A stretch of 64,000 nt of DNA, taken from Salvia splendens (lineage: Eukaryota; Streptophyta; Magnoliopsida; Lamiales; Lamiaceae). A program made the translations under genes and the position numbers. Below are positions 11,107 to 21,715 of the stretch, in pieces. Location: NCBI RefSeq assembly GCF_004379255.2, contig NC_056052.1, positions 8,673,708 to 8,737,707 of the forward strand, in the 5' to 3' direction. Each line of letters starts with the position of its first letter. Position 1 is the first letter of the stretch. The notes beneath the pieces were generated by a model. That model searched no databases. It was given only the letters and a program-made list of their open reading frames with translations, and was not told the origin of the DNA.

Positions 11107-11116
11107 TACTGATATA

Positions 11117-11347
11117 CTACCCCCGTCCACAAAAAATAGATTAGTTTTACCATTTTAGGGTGTCCATCAAAATTAGACCAATTCTAAATATGAAAAGTTT
11201 TAAACAAGTACTAACCCTACACATTATTTATATGTGGACACCACAATGCGCTAACACTGTTTCCACCACTTTTCCCTATCTCTTACTTTACCAATTGCTC
11301 ATTAAAATACGTGTTATTTATAACTTTGTCTATTTTTTTTGGACTAG
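11117..11347. mobile_element. Stowaway-like MITE, 231 bp
   Basis: Ends CTACCCCCGTCCACAAAAAA and TTTTTTTTGGACTAG are imperfect inverted repeats with TA on both flanks. It lies ten bases from the preceding MITE and four from the next one. Confidence 0.65.
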
Positions 11348-11351
11348 TATA

Positions 11352-11608
11352 CTTTCTTTGTTCTATAAAAATATGGGCAATTGATATGACATATGAATTA
11401 AGACAAAACTAGTAAAGAGAGATAAGGAGAAGGGTAGTTAAAATAGTAATAGTGGATAGTGAGACCCACATTGTTATTAGTGTTTAATAGTTGTATAAGT
11501 TGATGTATAGGGATAATAAATAGGGATAATTTTTCAAATATGGAATGCACATATTTTTATGAGACGAACGAAAATGGAAAGTGTATATATTTTATGAGAC
11601 AAAGGGAG
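11352..11608. mobile_element. Stowaway-like MITE, 257 bp
   Basis: Left end CTTTCTTTGTTCTATAAAAA and right end ATATTTTATGAGACAAAGGGAG form inverted repeats flanked by TA. It is third in a row of MITEs. A right half of yet another member (ending GGAGGGAG at 11713) follows. Confidence 0.7.
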
Positions 11609-11836
11609 TATAATAATGGGTTTCATTCTACTATCTTTTCTCACTCACTTTCATTTACATTTCTTAAAACTCGTATCGAACTTAAATGGAACTTCTCATT
11701 ATAGAGGAGGGAGTATATAAAAATAGAACTTATAGTACTAATTTTTTGAACTCTATTTTTTTTACCTTTTAAAAATCTATACCTTGTCAAATATAGATAA
11801 TATTTGGTGGATAAAGAGAGTATATGATTATATCTA

Positions 11837-11974
11837 GGGGCGAATCTACATGTAATTAAAGAGGGGCAATTGCCCCACCTTATGTTTTCCATCCCATATA
11901 TTTATATACCTATTTTAAATTAATTTCCTTTAATCTTCTACTAAATGTTTCTACGAATTCCTAGCTATACGCCC
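11837..11974. mobile_element. Small hAT-like MITE
   Basis: A short insert bounded by GGGGCG on the left and CGCCC on the right interrupts the repeated sequence ATGATTATATC(C)TA, which appears on both sides (11824-11836 and 11975-11987). The duplication length and GGGGCG end fit a hAT-type non-autonomous element. The same host segment occurs again at 12008-12028. Confidence 0.5.
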
Positions 11975-12030
11975 ATGATTATATCCTAGTGATATTATTT
12001 GGTGGATAGAGAGAGTATATGATTATATCC

Positions 12031-12986
12031 TAGTGATATTTTCAAGGACAGCGTCGGGGAAAACAGAATAGTTCAAAAACTATTTGTGAAGTTACCATAT
12101 ATCAGATATAATATTTAATCATACTATAAGTTGTTAGCATCTATAGTCATTATTTTCACACTGAGCGTTACTAAAACAGAAAATGAAAGGGTAATTGCCA
12201 AAGAAAATAGTACTACTATAGTATATGAAAACATCATTGTGAGGCACAAAATTAGTAAACAGAGGCACATAATTAAATCACACATAATGTTAAACATTAT
12301 TGTACTAGACGTTTTAGAGTGTAGTCAAACAGCTATCTAACAAAGGGCAGTAACAAAAATGCCAGAGCTCATTCGTTCGCTTCACAGTGCTGCTTTCTCA
12401 ACTTCGCGTAATGTGCAAGGCTGAACAATATAGCATTTGTCGTTGACACTCATCCGGAGCCTGGCAAATTTAAGAGAAAAACTCGATTATGGAAGATAGT
12501 TGGAATGCGAAAGCCAAACTTTGCTCGAGGTGGAGGCAGAAAACTCTTGATTCAAAGGTTTCAAACTATGTTAAACCAGCAAACAAATAATCATACTCAA
12601 GGAAAGCAGAACGACATGTCAATGGATTTATACAACCTTAAACGGGACCTAATACTTGGAAGTTAGGCTAAAAAGACAAGTTACTTGAAAGAATTACACT
12701 ACATGAAAGTAGAGAGAGAGGCCTCCAAAACTAATAGATCAAAGCAAAAACAGTTCCATATAAATTCATGTTGTAGTTAATCGGTTTAGATGTTAATAAT
12801 TTTAATAGAAAGCAAAATAAAAACACTAAAGCAGGAATAGGAGTTACAGAAAAGGATGTAAAAGCAAAGCTTTACAGAGAAGGGTGTAAATGTAATGTGA
12901 TTGATAATGTAATTCAACAGAAAATCTTCTGACTGGGAATTTGACAAATCATATAAAGTCATGCTACACTAAAACCTAAAATGGAG
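12031..12986. other. Spacer without a recognisable gene
   Basis: Mixed-composition DNA. A short stretch at 12370-12560 is less AT-rich and might be an old exon or repeat fragment, but I could match no protein motif in any frame. Confidence 0.4.
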
Positions 12987-13237
12987 TAGGCCTCCAATGG
13001 TACTCCAAAACCCATCCCAATTTTGGTTTTTGAGTAAAATATGCCGATGTTTAGGTTTACACTTTACACTAAAACAAACCCGAAACACTTATTCAAATTT
13101 TGTGAGTAAAAATAGGTAGTGGTCAGAGAATATTCATTTAAGTTTGAGTTTAGTGTAAATGGTTGGAGTAGAATCACTATTTGATGTCACACTAAAATGA
13201 GTTCGAGTTTAGTGCCAATGGTTGGAGATGCTCTAAC
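12987..13237. mobile_element. Tourist-like MITE (PIF/Harbinger-type), tentative
   Basis: The right end reads CAATGGTTGGAGATGCTC, the inverse of the GAGCATCTCCAA start found in Harbinger-derived elements elsewhere in this window. The left side has CCTCCAATGGTACTCC. The interior repeats GAGTTTAGTG-type motifs. I could not fix a 3-bp duplication. Confidence 0.45.
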
Positions 13238-13590
13238 GTCAAATCTCGTTTAGCAGCGAGACAAATTACAAGGAAAAATAAACAACAAATATTCAGACTA
13301 GGCTTATGACTAGATTAATAAGAAGTACTAGTGAAGTATTCAGTATTGCTTGGGACAGCACAGTAAGCACTAGGCAAGAAACATATTCATTTAAGTGCAA
13401 TTATCATTATACTACTATAATTCTTAGTTTGATATCAGTCCAGTCTGTTGCTATTCCTAAAAAAAATATGAAATCAAAGCCAAACCGAAGTGTTATAAGT
13501 AATGCAATCACCTCATTTTGGCACAATTTGAACTAACTAGCACCAAGAAATTAGAGCTCAAACTAAATAAAGAGTCTGATATTGTTACCA
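13238..13590. other. eIF3D downstream region
   Basis: AT-rich DNA after the eIF3D stop codon (that gene runs leftward). It probably holds the 3' UTR. The 76-codon plus-strand frame here has no motif and is rejected. Confidence 0.5.
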
Positions 13591-15336
13591 TTAAGCAGCA
13601 GCACCAACTTCATTAGCAACTTCCTCATCTTCAGCAGCACCATCAACGGTGGCAGCATTTCCATCAACACCATCGCCATCCTCAGCTGGAGGCTGCACCT
13701 GCTCATCCTCCGGTAACGGCTCCTCCACATAATCGTCATCAAAAGCATCCTGCGGCACATCATAAATCCGCACCTGCGGCTTCGATGGATCCTTCACAAG
13801 CACATATTTGCCCTCCTTCAGCTTCATACACAAGTCCACAATACTCTTAACAATCCCCCACATGTTCGAAGTATTCAGATTAATTTGCGTCGCAAAATCC
13901 TTCGGCTTGTATCCCACAACTGCCAATATCACATGGTTGAAATGATCCCTCGGATGAACCCTAGAAACATACCCCAGCTTCATCATATCGGCGCCAGCCA
14001 GCAGAGCCTGAGTCGTCCATTTCGCCAACTTATTCGCATTGTTCTTCAACTCAGTCGCCAACACAGCGCCCCTCTGCGTCTCCAGCTTCTGCCTCCAGTC
14101 AACACCCGAGTACTTAGGATCAAACTCGTTTAACGCGTTCAATGTCAAGAACGACCTCTGATTGTTTATATCAACCACGCTCTGCACCTCACATCTAGAC
14201 ACGAGGTACATTTCGTTGTCCATCTTCCACCTCCTATACCTATAAGCGACCGGAGCTACTTCCTCGCCTTCGTTAGCGAAGGGGTTGGGCTCGTCGAAAG
14301 TCACCTTTTTCCCATCCCTAAGCAAAACCTGCTGTGAGAAGTTCTGGTTGATGTAAGCGGCTTCCACGCTCAATGAGTGCATAGAATTGATGTCATCCTT
14401 GAGATCAGGCAGTGGCTCCTGCGACGTCTCGTGCACAGCGAGCAAATCGAGCTGCGATCGGTCTCTTTTATCGAGGAATAGCTTGTTTCCGACGCGCTGG
14501 ACGACGATATCCCATGAGTAAACCGATCTAGGAGCGCACATTAGTGTCGACAGAATTGAATCGGTAGCGAAAACCGTCGCTTTATCCTCATTTGCCAAAC
14601 GCCTAATTACTGGATCATCGGTGGTTGTGACCTTGAAGAAGGTCCGGCTCTTGAAACGCTCCAATGGACGGGAATTTTTCGGGGTAATCCGATCGTAAGA
14701 CCTATCGTAGAACTCTAATCCGCCGCAGATCAATAAATCTTCAGGCTCCGGCACGGAATAGGAGAGCTTGGAGAAGGAGGAGAAAGGGATTTGATCGAGC
14801 ATGTTCCATTCAGGCTGGATATCGACGGAGGATTTGAACACCGACGACTCGCGGCGCTGCGGCATCTGGGAGCGATTAGCGTTGTAGAGACGATCGCGGC
14901 GCGCGCGCTCCTTCTCGGCCTCTCGCTTCTTCGCCTCCTGCTCCTCGTCGCGGCGCTGCGGGAGCTGCGAGCGGGCGTGGTGAGGGTTGAATCGCCACCT
15001 AGGATTGAATTTGGGGCGGTTAGGGTTGTGGTGGTGCGATTTGGCGGATGTGTCGACGAGGCGGAAGGAGGAATCCTCGTCGGCGGCGAGGGTGGCGAAG
15101 GAGTCGTCGCCGGAGAAATCGAAGGCGGAATCGGCGTTGTGGTAGCCTTGCTTGGATCCGGGGCGGCCGGAATTGTTCATGTTCCGGGTCCAATCGGCGA
15201 TTCGTCCTAATTTTTCGGAGCGGGAGAAGGGGGCGAAGGGGACATTATTGGGGACGGAATTACCGTCGGCGGCGGAATCCGGCGGACCCCAGCCGTCGGG
15301 ATTGAAAGGCACGGCACCGAGTTCGAATCCTACCAT
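13591..15336 (-). CDS. TIF3D1: Translation initiation factor eIF3 subunit D
   Basis: This encodes the eIF3d subunit of the eIF3 complex, which helps load mRNA on the 40S ribosome in the cytosol; in animals eIF3d also binds the mRNA cap, a family property I infer but cannot test here. The 581-residue product begins MVGFELGAVPFNPDGWGPP, the typical eIF3d N-terminus, has a charged RRDEEQEAKKREAEKERARR helix near residues 128-148, and continues without a stop through the conserved body to an acidic Ala/Glu/Asp-rich tail. Length fits plant eIF3d (about 580-590). The frame extends 66 codons upstream to an earlier possible start, but that part is 5' UTR and the end of a transposon and shows no conservation I recognise. 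The coding region is a single exon. A Harbinger element begins only about 130 bases upstream of the start codon. Confidence 0.97.
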   Translation of the reverse strand: MVGFELGAVPFNPDGWGPPDSAADGNSVPNNVPFAPFSRSEKLGRIADWTRNMNNSGRPGSKQGYHNADSAFDFSGDDSFATLAADEDSSFRLVDTSAKSHHHNPNRPKFNPRWRFNPHHARSQLPQRRDEEQEAKKREAEKERARRDRLYNANRSQMPQRRESSVFKSSVDIQPEWNMLDQIPFSSFSKLSYSVPEPEDLLICGGLEFYDRSYDRITPKNSRPLERFKSRTFFKVTTTDDPVIRRLANEDKATVFATDSILSTLMCAPRSVYSWDIVVQRVGNKLFLDKRDRSQLDLLAVHETSQEPLPDLKDDINSMHSLSVEAAYINQNFSQQVLLRDGKKVTFDEPNPFANEGEEVAPVAYRYRRWKMDNEMYLVSRCEVQSVVDINNQRSFLTLNALNEFDPKYSGVDWRQKLETQRGAVLATELKNNANKLAKWTTQALLAGADMMKLGYVSRVHPRDHFNHVILAVVGYKPKDFATQINLNTSNMWGIVKSIVDLCMKLKEGKYVLVKDPSKPQVRIYDVPQDAFDDDYVEEPLPEDEQVQPPAEDGDGVDGNAATVDGAAEDEEVANEVGAAA

Positions 15337-15468
15337 TGCTGCTACTTGGTGATGAGTGTGAATCTGAGCTAGAATTAGGGTTTTCAGTGAATTGGAACCG
15401 TAGTCGTTTGGGCTTTTTAAGAAGACAATTTGAAGGAAAAGATGATTTAACGTGCCGATGCATATATT
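15337..15468 (-). promoter_or_regulatory. Remaining eIF3D 5' leader or promoter
   Basis: Only about 130 bases separate the eIF3D ATG from the end of a Harbinger element. They hold a pyrimidine-rich leader on the minus strand. I see no clear TATA box here, so transcription must start inside this stub or within the transposon. Confidence 0.4.
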
Positions 15469-17264
15469 TGGGGCTAAGAGGTGTCCACTATAAGGTGGAC
15501 ACGCCCAATAGCACCGCCCCAGTTTTTTGTCCATAGCCCTAAAATTTTGTATCCGCCACTATAGTGGACACCTCCAATAGCCCCAAATTTTATAATCAAC
15601 TTTCATTTTATAATATTTCAAGTAATTAAGAACAAATTTATCGGACTCTTAGTGGATTAGAAGAAGCCGACTATACGAATTAAAAATAAAAATAAAAATA
15701 AAATACAAATTAAAATTAAAATTAGAATTACACACTAAATTAAAATCACACACTACATTGAATCTAGTACAAATCACTACCAAGTTTACACAACGCTACT
15801 ACCTCCCCTACGTGCCCACACTTCTTCAATCAAATCGGCCTGCAGTGTGTTATGTGATGTGGTCCTGCGCATATCAGCGAAGCGTTGGATCAAATATTCA
15901 TTGCTCTGTGGTACGCCCATCTGGATCGGCGCGGAGGCGACACCGTGACTTGTACTTGCACCCTCTTCCGGCGCCCATCGCTCTGCCGCAAATCCTTCAT
16001 CTTCTATTATCATATTATGCAATATGATACAGGCTAACATAATATTCGCGACATCATCTTCGTGCCAAACTCGTGCCGGACACCGTATAATAGCCCACCG
16101 CGATTGGAGGACACCAAAAGCCCGCTCAACGTCCTTCCTAGCACTCTCTTGTTTGCGCGCAAAATATTGTTTCTTCGGTCCTACCGGTTGGCGGACAGTC
16201 TTCAAGAATACGGGCCACCGCGGATATATTCCATCTGCGAAATAGTAGCCCCTACTATACTGCGTACCGTTGGCTACGAAGCTGATTTCTGGCCCCTCCC
16301 CCCGGCACTCCTCGTTGAAGAGAGGCGACGACTGAAGAACATTGATGTCGTTGTTCGAACCTGCCACGCCGAAATACGCATGCCAGATCTTCAGACGGTA
16401 GTCTGCCACGGCTTCCAGTATCATCGTTGGATGTTTGCTTTTGAATCCAGTAGTGAACTGGCCTTTCCATGCCACGGGGCAGTTCCTCCACTCCCAATGC
16501 ATGCAATCGATGCTTCCTAACATTCCCGGGAAGCCGTGCACCGACCCGTGCATATCAAGTAGGCGCTGACACTCATCCGGGTTGGGCTTCCGTAGAAACT
16601 ACCCACCGAAAATTTCCCGGATCCCCTTACAGAACTGCCTAAGCACCGTGAGGCTAGTCGTCTCACCCATCTGTAGGTATTCATCGAACATGTCCGCTGG
16701 TCCAGCGTAGGCAAGCTGTCGGATTGCAGCGGTGCACTTCTGTTGTGTGGACAGCCCGATCCGGCCTGACGCATCACGCCGGAGGGTGAAGCACCGGTAA
16801 CGCTCCGCCAAATTCGTCGCTATATAGTTGAACAGCCGCTGCGACATCCTGAATCTCCGGCGGAATATCTCGGGTGGATAACGGGGGTTATCCACGAAGT
16901 AATCATCCATTAAACGTTGGTGAGCACCGACGTGGTCTCGTGGGATTGTCCGCCGATGAGTAATGGTGCGAGGATCGGAGCCTCCGCATCCTCCGCCTCC
17001 TCCGCCAAACGGGCCGCTACCTCCTGGGCGGCCTGGTGTTGCACCTGTTGAATCAGAGCATTCCAGTTGTCTCTCCACAAATTATTCATTTCCGACCCCA
17101 AATTGTAGTGAGAGAAATTTGTATAGATGTTGTGTTTGAATGGTGTGAAAATAATGAATGGAGTGGGGTGTATTTATAGGTGAATTGAAATGTAAAAAAA
17201 AAAATTCGCATGCAATAGCCGCGGCTTCATCTTCGTGCCACTATAGGCGCGGCTATAGCCCTAG
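15469..17264 (-). mobile_element. PIF/Harbinger element A with transposase
   Basis: A DNA transposon of about 1.8 kb on the minus strand. The proposed 5' end (GGGCTATAGCCGCGCC, read on minus from 17264) is followed by a TATA box (TATAAATACA) and the transposase. The proposed far end is GGGGCTAAGAGGTGTCCAC at 15469. A tight inverted pair of GAGGTGTCCACTATA lies at 15475-15575, probably subterminal repeats. Neither a clean 3-bp duplication nor exact termini could be fixed, so the ends are approximate. An A/T-rich AAAAT repeat lies between the stop codon and the left end. Confidence 0.7.
15786..17101 (-). pseudogene. Harbinger transposase, one frameshift and one stop
   Basis: This is a DDE transposase of the PIF/Harbinger type (DDE_Tnp_4, plant ALP1-like). 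The N-terminal part (MNNLWRDNWNALIQQV) starts near 17092 in one frame. A frame change near 16960-16985 leads to HRRTIPRDHVGAHQRLMDDYF and the helix-turn-helix region KCTAAIRQLAYAGPADMFDEY. A TAG at 16599-16601 then interrupts the frame, which otherwise continues to 15786. The three catalytic acids are all present: D in GSIDCMHW, D in YYFADGIYP and E in DVERAFGVLQ. Apart from the two lesions the protein looks complete, so the copy is recently dead. Confidence 0.88.
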
Positions 17265-17847
17265 CCACTTCTTCCGAGCCGGAGTCGGATAGGGCTACCG
17301 ACCTTGATCGTTTGGAGGAGCCGCTAGAGGAGGATGTTATGCCTCCCTTATACTTCGGGTGCGTCCGCGTCTCCTGCCAAACGTTAAGATATTTGAACGA
17401 CTTACCGTTCATGGATTGGTAGGTGCTCAGCGCGGCGGTGATGATGTCGACCTTACTTCGGCCGCTCCCGGCATTCCGGGACTCCTGGATGAAATAGCCG
17501 TTGAACTTGCCGGCTAGAGACGCGCCACCAAAAGTGATCGCCGGATTGGTTCGTTCCAACCACCGCATCTTCGGAGATTTCCAAGTACGCCTTGAACAAT
17601 CTTTCCATCTCCGCCGGTGAGTACGGTGTGCGGACACCGGCGCGAGATGGAGGAGTCGGCATTTGAGAAGGGGCGCGAGGCCTAGGCTCCGGTGTCCACC
17701 CGTAGCGCCCATCGGAGGCACCTTGATCGTCGATTGGGTGAGAGGAGGGGCCGAATATTCCGTTTCCGGACTAGGAAACGGTTGTGAACCGAACCATTCG
17801 GGGTTCCAACCGTGGGACCCCGAAGGGTTATCGTCTTGGCCGGACAT
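17227..17847 (-). pseudogene. Harbinger ORF1 (Myb/SANT-like) with frameshift
   Basis: PIF/Harbinger elements encode a second, Myb/trihelix-like protein that helps bring transposase to DNA. The frame from 17847 starts MSGQDDNPSGSHGWNPEW. The conserved core appears in another frame (YSPAEMERLFKAYLEISEDA, then GTNQSGDHFWWRV), then the first frame resumes with KSFKYLNVWQETRTHPKY and SSSSGSSKRSRS. So at least two frame changes break it. Its C-terminus reads into GGCTATAGCCGCGCC, the proposed end of element A, so the ORF may be truncated there. Confidence 0.72.
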
Positions 17848-18321
17848 AGTGATGTTGTAGGGTATGAGAGAATGAGATGAAAATGGATATGAGAGAATGA
17901 AGATGAGAATGGATATTGGAGAATGATGATGAGAGTTGTGTAGTTTGATGTGAATTTTTGGGGTGAAATTTGGGGTATTTATAGATGAAAATGTGTATTT
18001 TTGGGGTAAAAAAATGAAAAAAATTAAAAAGGTGTAAAAAACGGTTATAAACGGATATATTTTTTTGGGGAAGTGAAATTTTTTTTTATCGGTTTTTTTA
18101 ATAAAAAACCGATTTTAAAAAAAAATAAAAATAAAAAATGTTTAAACACAACGGCTATGCCGTTGACGAATGGGAGCGCGCCACGTGTGCGTCCGCTGGC
18201 ACGGACGTGCTCGATACATCGAGCAGCGCCGTGCCAGCGGCGCGAGCGCAGAGGCGGCGGATGGCGTCCGTGCCAGCGGCGCGGACGGCGGTGGCGACGG
18301 ACGCCACCGCTGCGCATGCTC
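17265..18321 (-). mobile_element. Harbinger ORF1-bearing 5' half
   Basis: On the minus strand this begins GAGCATGCGCAGCGGTGG at 18321, next to TTA (18322-18324), the usual PIF/Harbinger target. It runs through a GC-rich terminal zone full of GGCACGGACG-type repeats, a poly-A/T stretch, a TATA box (TATAAATACC near 17980) and ORF1. A related end occurs at 41030-41718. Whether this piece and element A are two insertions or one rearranged element is unresolved. Confidence 0.6.
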
Positions 18322-18595
18322 TTAGCAATGGGGCCCGTCCCGGCGGACGTCCGCCATTGTCCAAGGTCGCGACGGATACGGATGTCCGCTGCGGACACCG
18401 TAGTTCCGCGTCGTTTCGTGGACGTCCGTAGCGACGTCCGTACGGACCTCCGCCATTGCAGAGACACGACGCACGTCCCGATTTTATATTTTTTATTTGT
18501 TTAAAAGTCTATATATACGGCTCGTTGAACTTCATTTCATTCGCACCACTTGTTTTAACAAGTTTCTCTCTCTAAATTTCTTTTATATATCCGTA

Positions 18596-21396
18596 ATGGC
18601 TGGTAGTGGATGTGGTGGGCATTATGAACACATGATGAGGCTGATTCATGCACGTGTGCGGAAGGCCGCGGATAGGGAAGAACAAGCAGCCTTGGAGCCG
18701 GCGGTACCTCGATGATAAGTCGCATTCTAGGCTTTGGTTACTGGTCAGTATAACGTGCTTAATTGGATTATATCTGCAAAATAGTTGCTAAAGTGTGCAG
18801 GAAAAGAGTACCAGTCAGTACGAAAGGGTCCGGATAACTCAGGTGAAAAGAGCGCCAGAAAGGTGCAATACTGACCAGGATGCATGCCAAAAAGGCTCGA
18901 GATAGAGAAGAAGGATTGTTGGGAAGGATCAATCACAAACAAGGGAAAAAGAGTCATTTCACGAAGAGAATCTACCCTAAAAAGCAAGGGTAGACCTCCC
19001 TATAAAAGGAAGCTACTTGGAGAGAGAAGGGGGATCGACATTCACACTTAGTTAGAGTTCTCTCACTGTAGATAAATCCTTTCAGCATCGTCCAAAATCT
19101 TCTCTTCCCTCACCACAGCCATGGTCACCTGAAGTTCCATAAGTCCACCGGAGAATCGCCTTCCATCGTTCCAGCCAGTTCATTTCGTAGTCGTAGCAGT
19201 TTCATCACCCGAAGTGGCAAAACAATCTTTATTCGCTTTCCTAGTTAATCTTTACTTGTTTTCGTTCGTTGGATCTGTTGCATATTCAGTACTTGTTATC
19301 TTTTGAAGTGCTTTGTTGGGATCCAAACGTTTTATGCAATGAAGTTGTTTTTATGCATCTCTTTCGTTTGAATTTGTTTCATTCTGCCTACGTAGCTTAT
19401 ATCTAGTTTTCATGGTAATTTCTAAGTATTGAAAGCATAATTTCATTTGGAGTTGCTCGATATGAGATTGTTAGTTAAGTTTGTTGTTTAGATTTAGTTT
19501 CCGAAGGGATTAAGTGCGAAATCCGAGTTTACGCGAATTCTGTCACCTTGCATGTCGCCCAGTAAGTGTAATTCTTGATTTCACTCGATTAATATTCGAA
19601 TTTTAGAGTGTTAATTTGTGGATCTGAATGGTGAAGTTGTTAGTCTGTAAGTGTCATCCATGGAATCTGAGTTTGTTTGATTTTGTGCATACTTGTTGAA
19701 GAAGACAACATCCACGTCCAAGTTTGGGACCACTTTTGCTCTTTAGTTACTTTTTGCTTTTGTCCTTTACTTTTCTTGCTGGTACCCTACAGACCTGACA
19801 GTGCAGCCACCAAACCACCACCTATTCTCTGATATTCCGTTTAGCCTTTTATTGTAACTAACTACTTTCCACATATCCCTGAAACACCGTGTCCCACACT
19901 CTCACGTACACAGCTACATGTCAATCACTTTCACACCACCCAGTCAGTAGAGTACCACCTTTAATCCCTGTCTAGGTATAATCTCAACCCAAGAGTGGTA
20001 GCTAACCAAACCCCTCCATATTATCACCACAATTACCCAAGCGCGTCCATTTCTGTGGGATTCGACCCTTACCTCCACTATACTAACCAGTAGAAGTGGG
20101 TTGAGGAATATTATTGATACCAGGTTCAGGTTGGCTAGGATTTCTATCCTGATCAAGTGGATACACTCTTGCTTAACACGACATCGAGAACTTGAGCATG
20201 TCACTCGACCCATCCATCGTCGATCTATAGTACCCCAGGACCACCTCGCTGCACACCGTCGGTTGTACGAGGATTACTTCACTCCGGAGCCACGATATGG
20301 GGAGAACATGCTCCGGCGAAGTTTTTGGATACATCGTCCGCTCTTTCTGCGTATCGTGGGCGCTTTAGAGCGTCGATACTGGTATTTCAGGGTGCGGGAG
20401 GATGCGGATGGTAAACCCGGCCATACGCCGATTCAGAAGTGCACTGCCGCAATCAGGCAGTTGGCATACGGAGGCGCGACCGACATGTTCGACGAGTACC
20501 TCCACATCGGCGAGACGACTGCCCGCGAGTGTCTGAAGTATTTTTGTCAGGGCGTTAAGGAGATATTCAGGGATAGGTATCTTCGAAAGCCTACCCCCAA
20601 AGATTGTCAGGCTCTGCTGGATATGCATGGGAATCAGCACGGGTTTCCGGGAATATTAGGCAGCATAGATTGTATGCATTGGGAATGGAAGAACTGCCCC
20701 GCTGCCTGGAAAGGGATGTACACTACTGGTTTCAAGGCCAAGAATCCCACGATAATCCTTGAAGCGGTAGCTGACTACCGGCTATGGATTTGACATGCCT
20801 ATTTTGGAGTAGCCGGGTCTAACAACGACATCAACGCCCTACAGTCGTCGCCCCTTTTCAACGACCAGTGCATGGGCATTGGTCCGGCCGTCAATTTCGT
20901 CGCCAACAGCAACCAGCACAGTATGGGCTATTATTTGGCGGATGGGATATGCCTGATGTGGCCCGTCTTTGTGAAGACAATCAGATGCCCAACGGATGAA
21001 AAGAAGATATACTTTGCGCAACGTCAAGAGGAAGCGCGCAAGGATGTGGAACGGGCATTTGGTGTGGTCCAGTCTCGATGGGTGGCAGTGAAGGGTCCAT
21101 CACGGCTGTGGTATGTTGATAGCATCGCCGACATCATGTACGCATGTATTATCATGCACAACATGATTGTCGAAGATGAAGGTCCAGCGCTGTCTGATTG
21201 GGCCAATGATGCTGCTGATGCTGCTGGTCCAAGCCACGGCGTGGCCACTGGCAATGTCGTCATGAGGATACCCCATGACGATGTCGATCGAGTCCGTGCA
21301 TTCGCCGACATGCGCAAAAAACAAGCCCATGTTTGACTCCAGAACGATATAATTGAAGAAGTATGACAGCAGAGGGGTCGTCGTTGATGGAGTTTT
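18596..21396 (+). pseudogene. Harbinger B transposase, interrupted by solo LTR
   Basis: The frame starts MAGSGCGGHYEHMMRLIHAR, reaches LEPAVPR at 18712 and is cut by the LTR at 18713-20183. Immediately after one copy of the duplicated TCGA the same frame resumes with ELEHVTRPIHRRSIVPQDHL and continues through KCTAAIRQLAYGGATDMFDEY, GSIDCMHWEW (first D), YYLADGICLMWPVF (second D) and DVERAFGVVQSRW (E). TGA at 20791-20793 sits where relatives have Trp (WIWHAYFG). Two further TGA codons occur near the end (21334, 21373). All three stops can be explained by single-base change, two of them TGG to TGA. Confidence 0.88.
18713..20183 (+). repeat. Gypsy solo LTR inside transposase
   Basis: A 1.47-kb LTR starting TGATAAGTCGCATTCTAGGC and ending AACACGACA. 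It has a TATA region (CCCTATAAAAGG near 18990) and GTGGGATTCGACCCTTAC near its 3' part, as in the LTR at 1770-3417. No gag, pol or second LTR adjoins, so it is a solo LTR left by recombination. TCGA flanks both ends (18709-18712 and 20184-20187), within ACCTCGA and ACATCGA. Confidence 0.82.
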
Positions 21397-21715
21397 TAAT
21401 TGTTGAAATGTATTTTTTTTATTTTGGTGTAATGTACTTTTCTTTTCTTTAATTAATGAAATTTTTATTCCGTATTCGTTTCGAATTTTTAATTCCGTAA
21501 ATTGTTTAAATCCGTAAATTGTTTAATTTGTGAATTTGTGAATTTTTATTAATATGGGAAGTCCGTCAGGATGTCCTTGGGGATGTCCGCCACTGTGTAG
21601 TGGGAAGTCCGTATGACGTGGCATCCGCAGTGGGAAGTCCATATGACGTGGCAGGAGGTGTTTTTGGGATGTCCGCCAGGACATCCGCACCACTGCGGAT
21701 GCCCTAAGAATCTAA

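Larger units (their letters stand above)
18325..21704 (+). mobile_element. PIF/Harbinger element B (split by a solo LTR)
   Basis: The right end reads GCACCACTGCGGATGCCC followed by TAA. The left end begins near GCAATGGGGCCCGTCC after TTA, slightly truncated or merged with its neighbour. Both subterminal zones are dense in CGGAC/GTCCG. A TATA box (TATATATACGG) lies near 18510, upstream of the transposase start at 18596. Removing the inserted LTR leaves about 1.9 kb. A 517-bp MITE at 40498-41014 is an internal-deletion relative of this family. Confidence 0.8.

Noticed and set aside
12370..12560. Possible exon
   Set aside because: Slightly richer in GC than its surroundings, but no frame or splice pattern could be matched to a known protein.
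14791..15305. Plus-strand frames opposite eIF3D
   Set aside because: Shadows of the Arg/Glu-rich eIF3d N-terminus.
15337..15534. 66-codon N-terminal extension of eIF3D
   Set aside because: It overlaps the Harbinger end and 5' UTR; conserved eIF3d starts at MVGFELGAVPF, and the extension has no family motif.
18073..18504. Overlapping 140-codon frames on both strands at 18.0-18.5 kb
   Set aside because: They are made by GC-rich repeats at Harbinger ends; no protein motif, and every frame is equally open.
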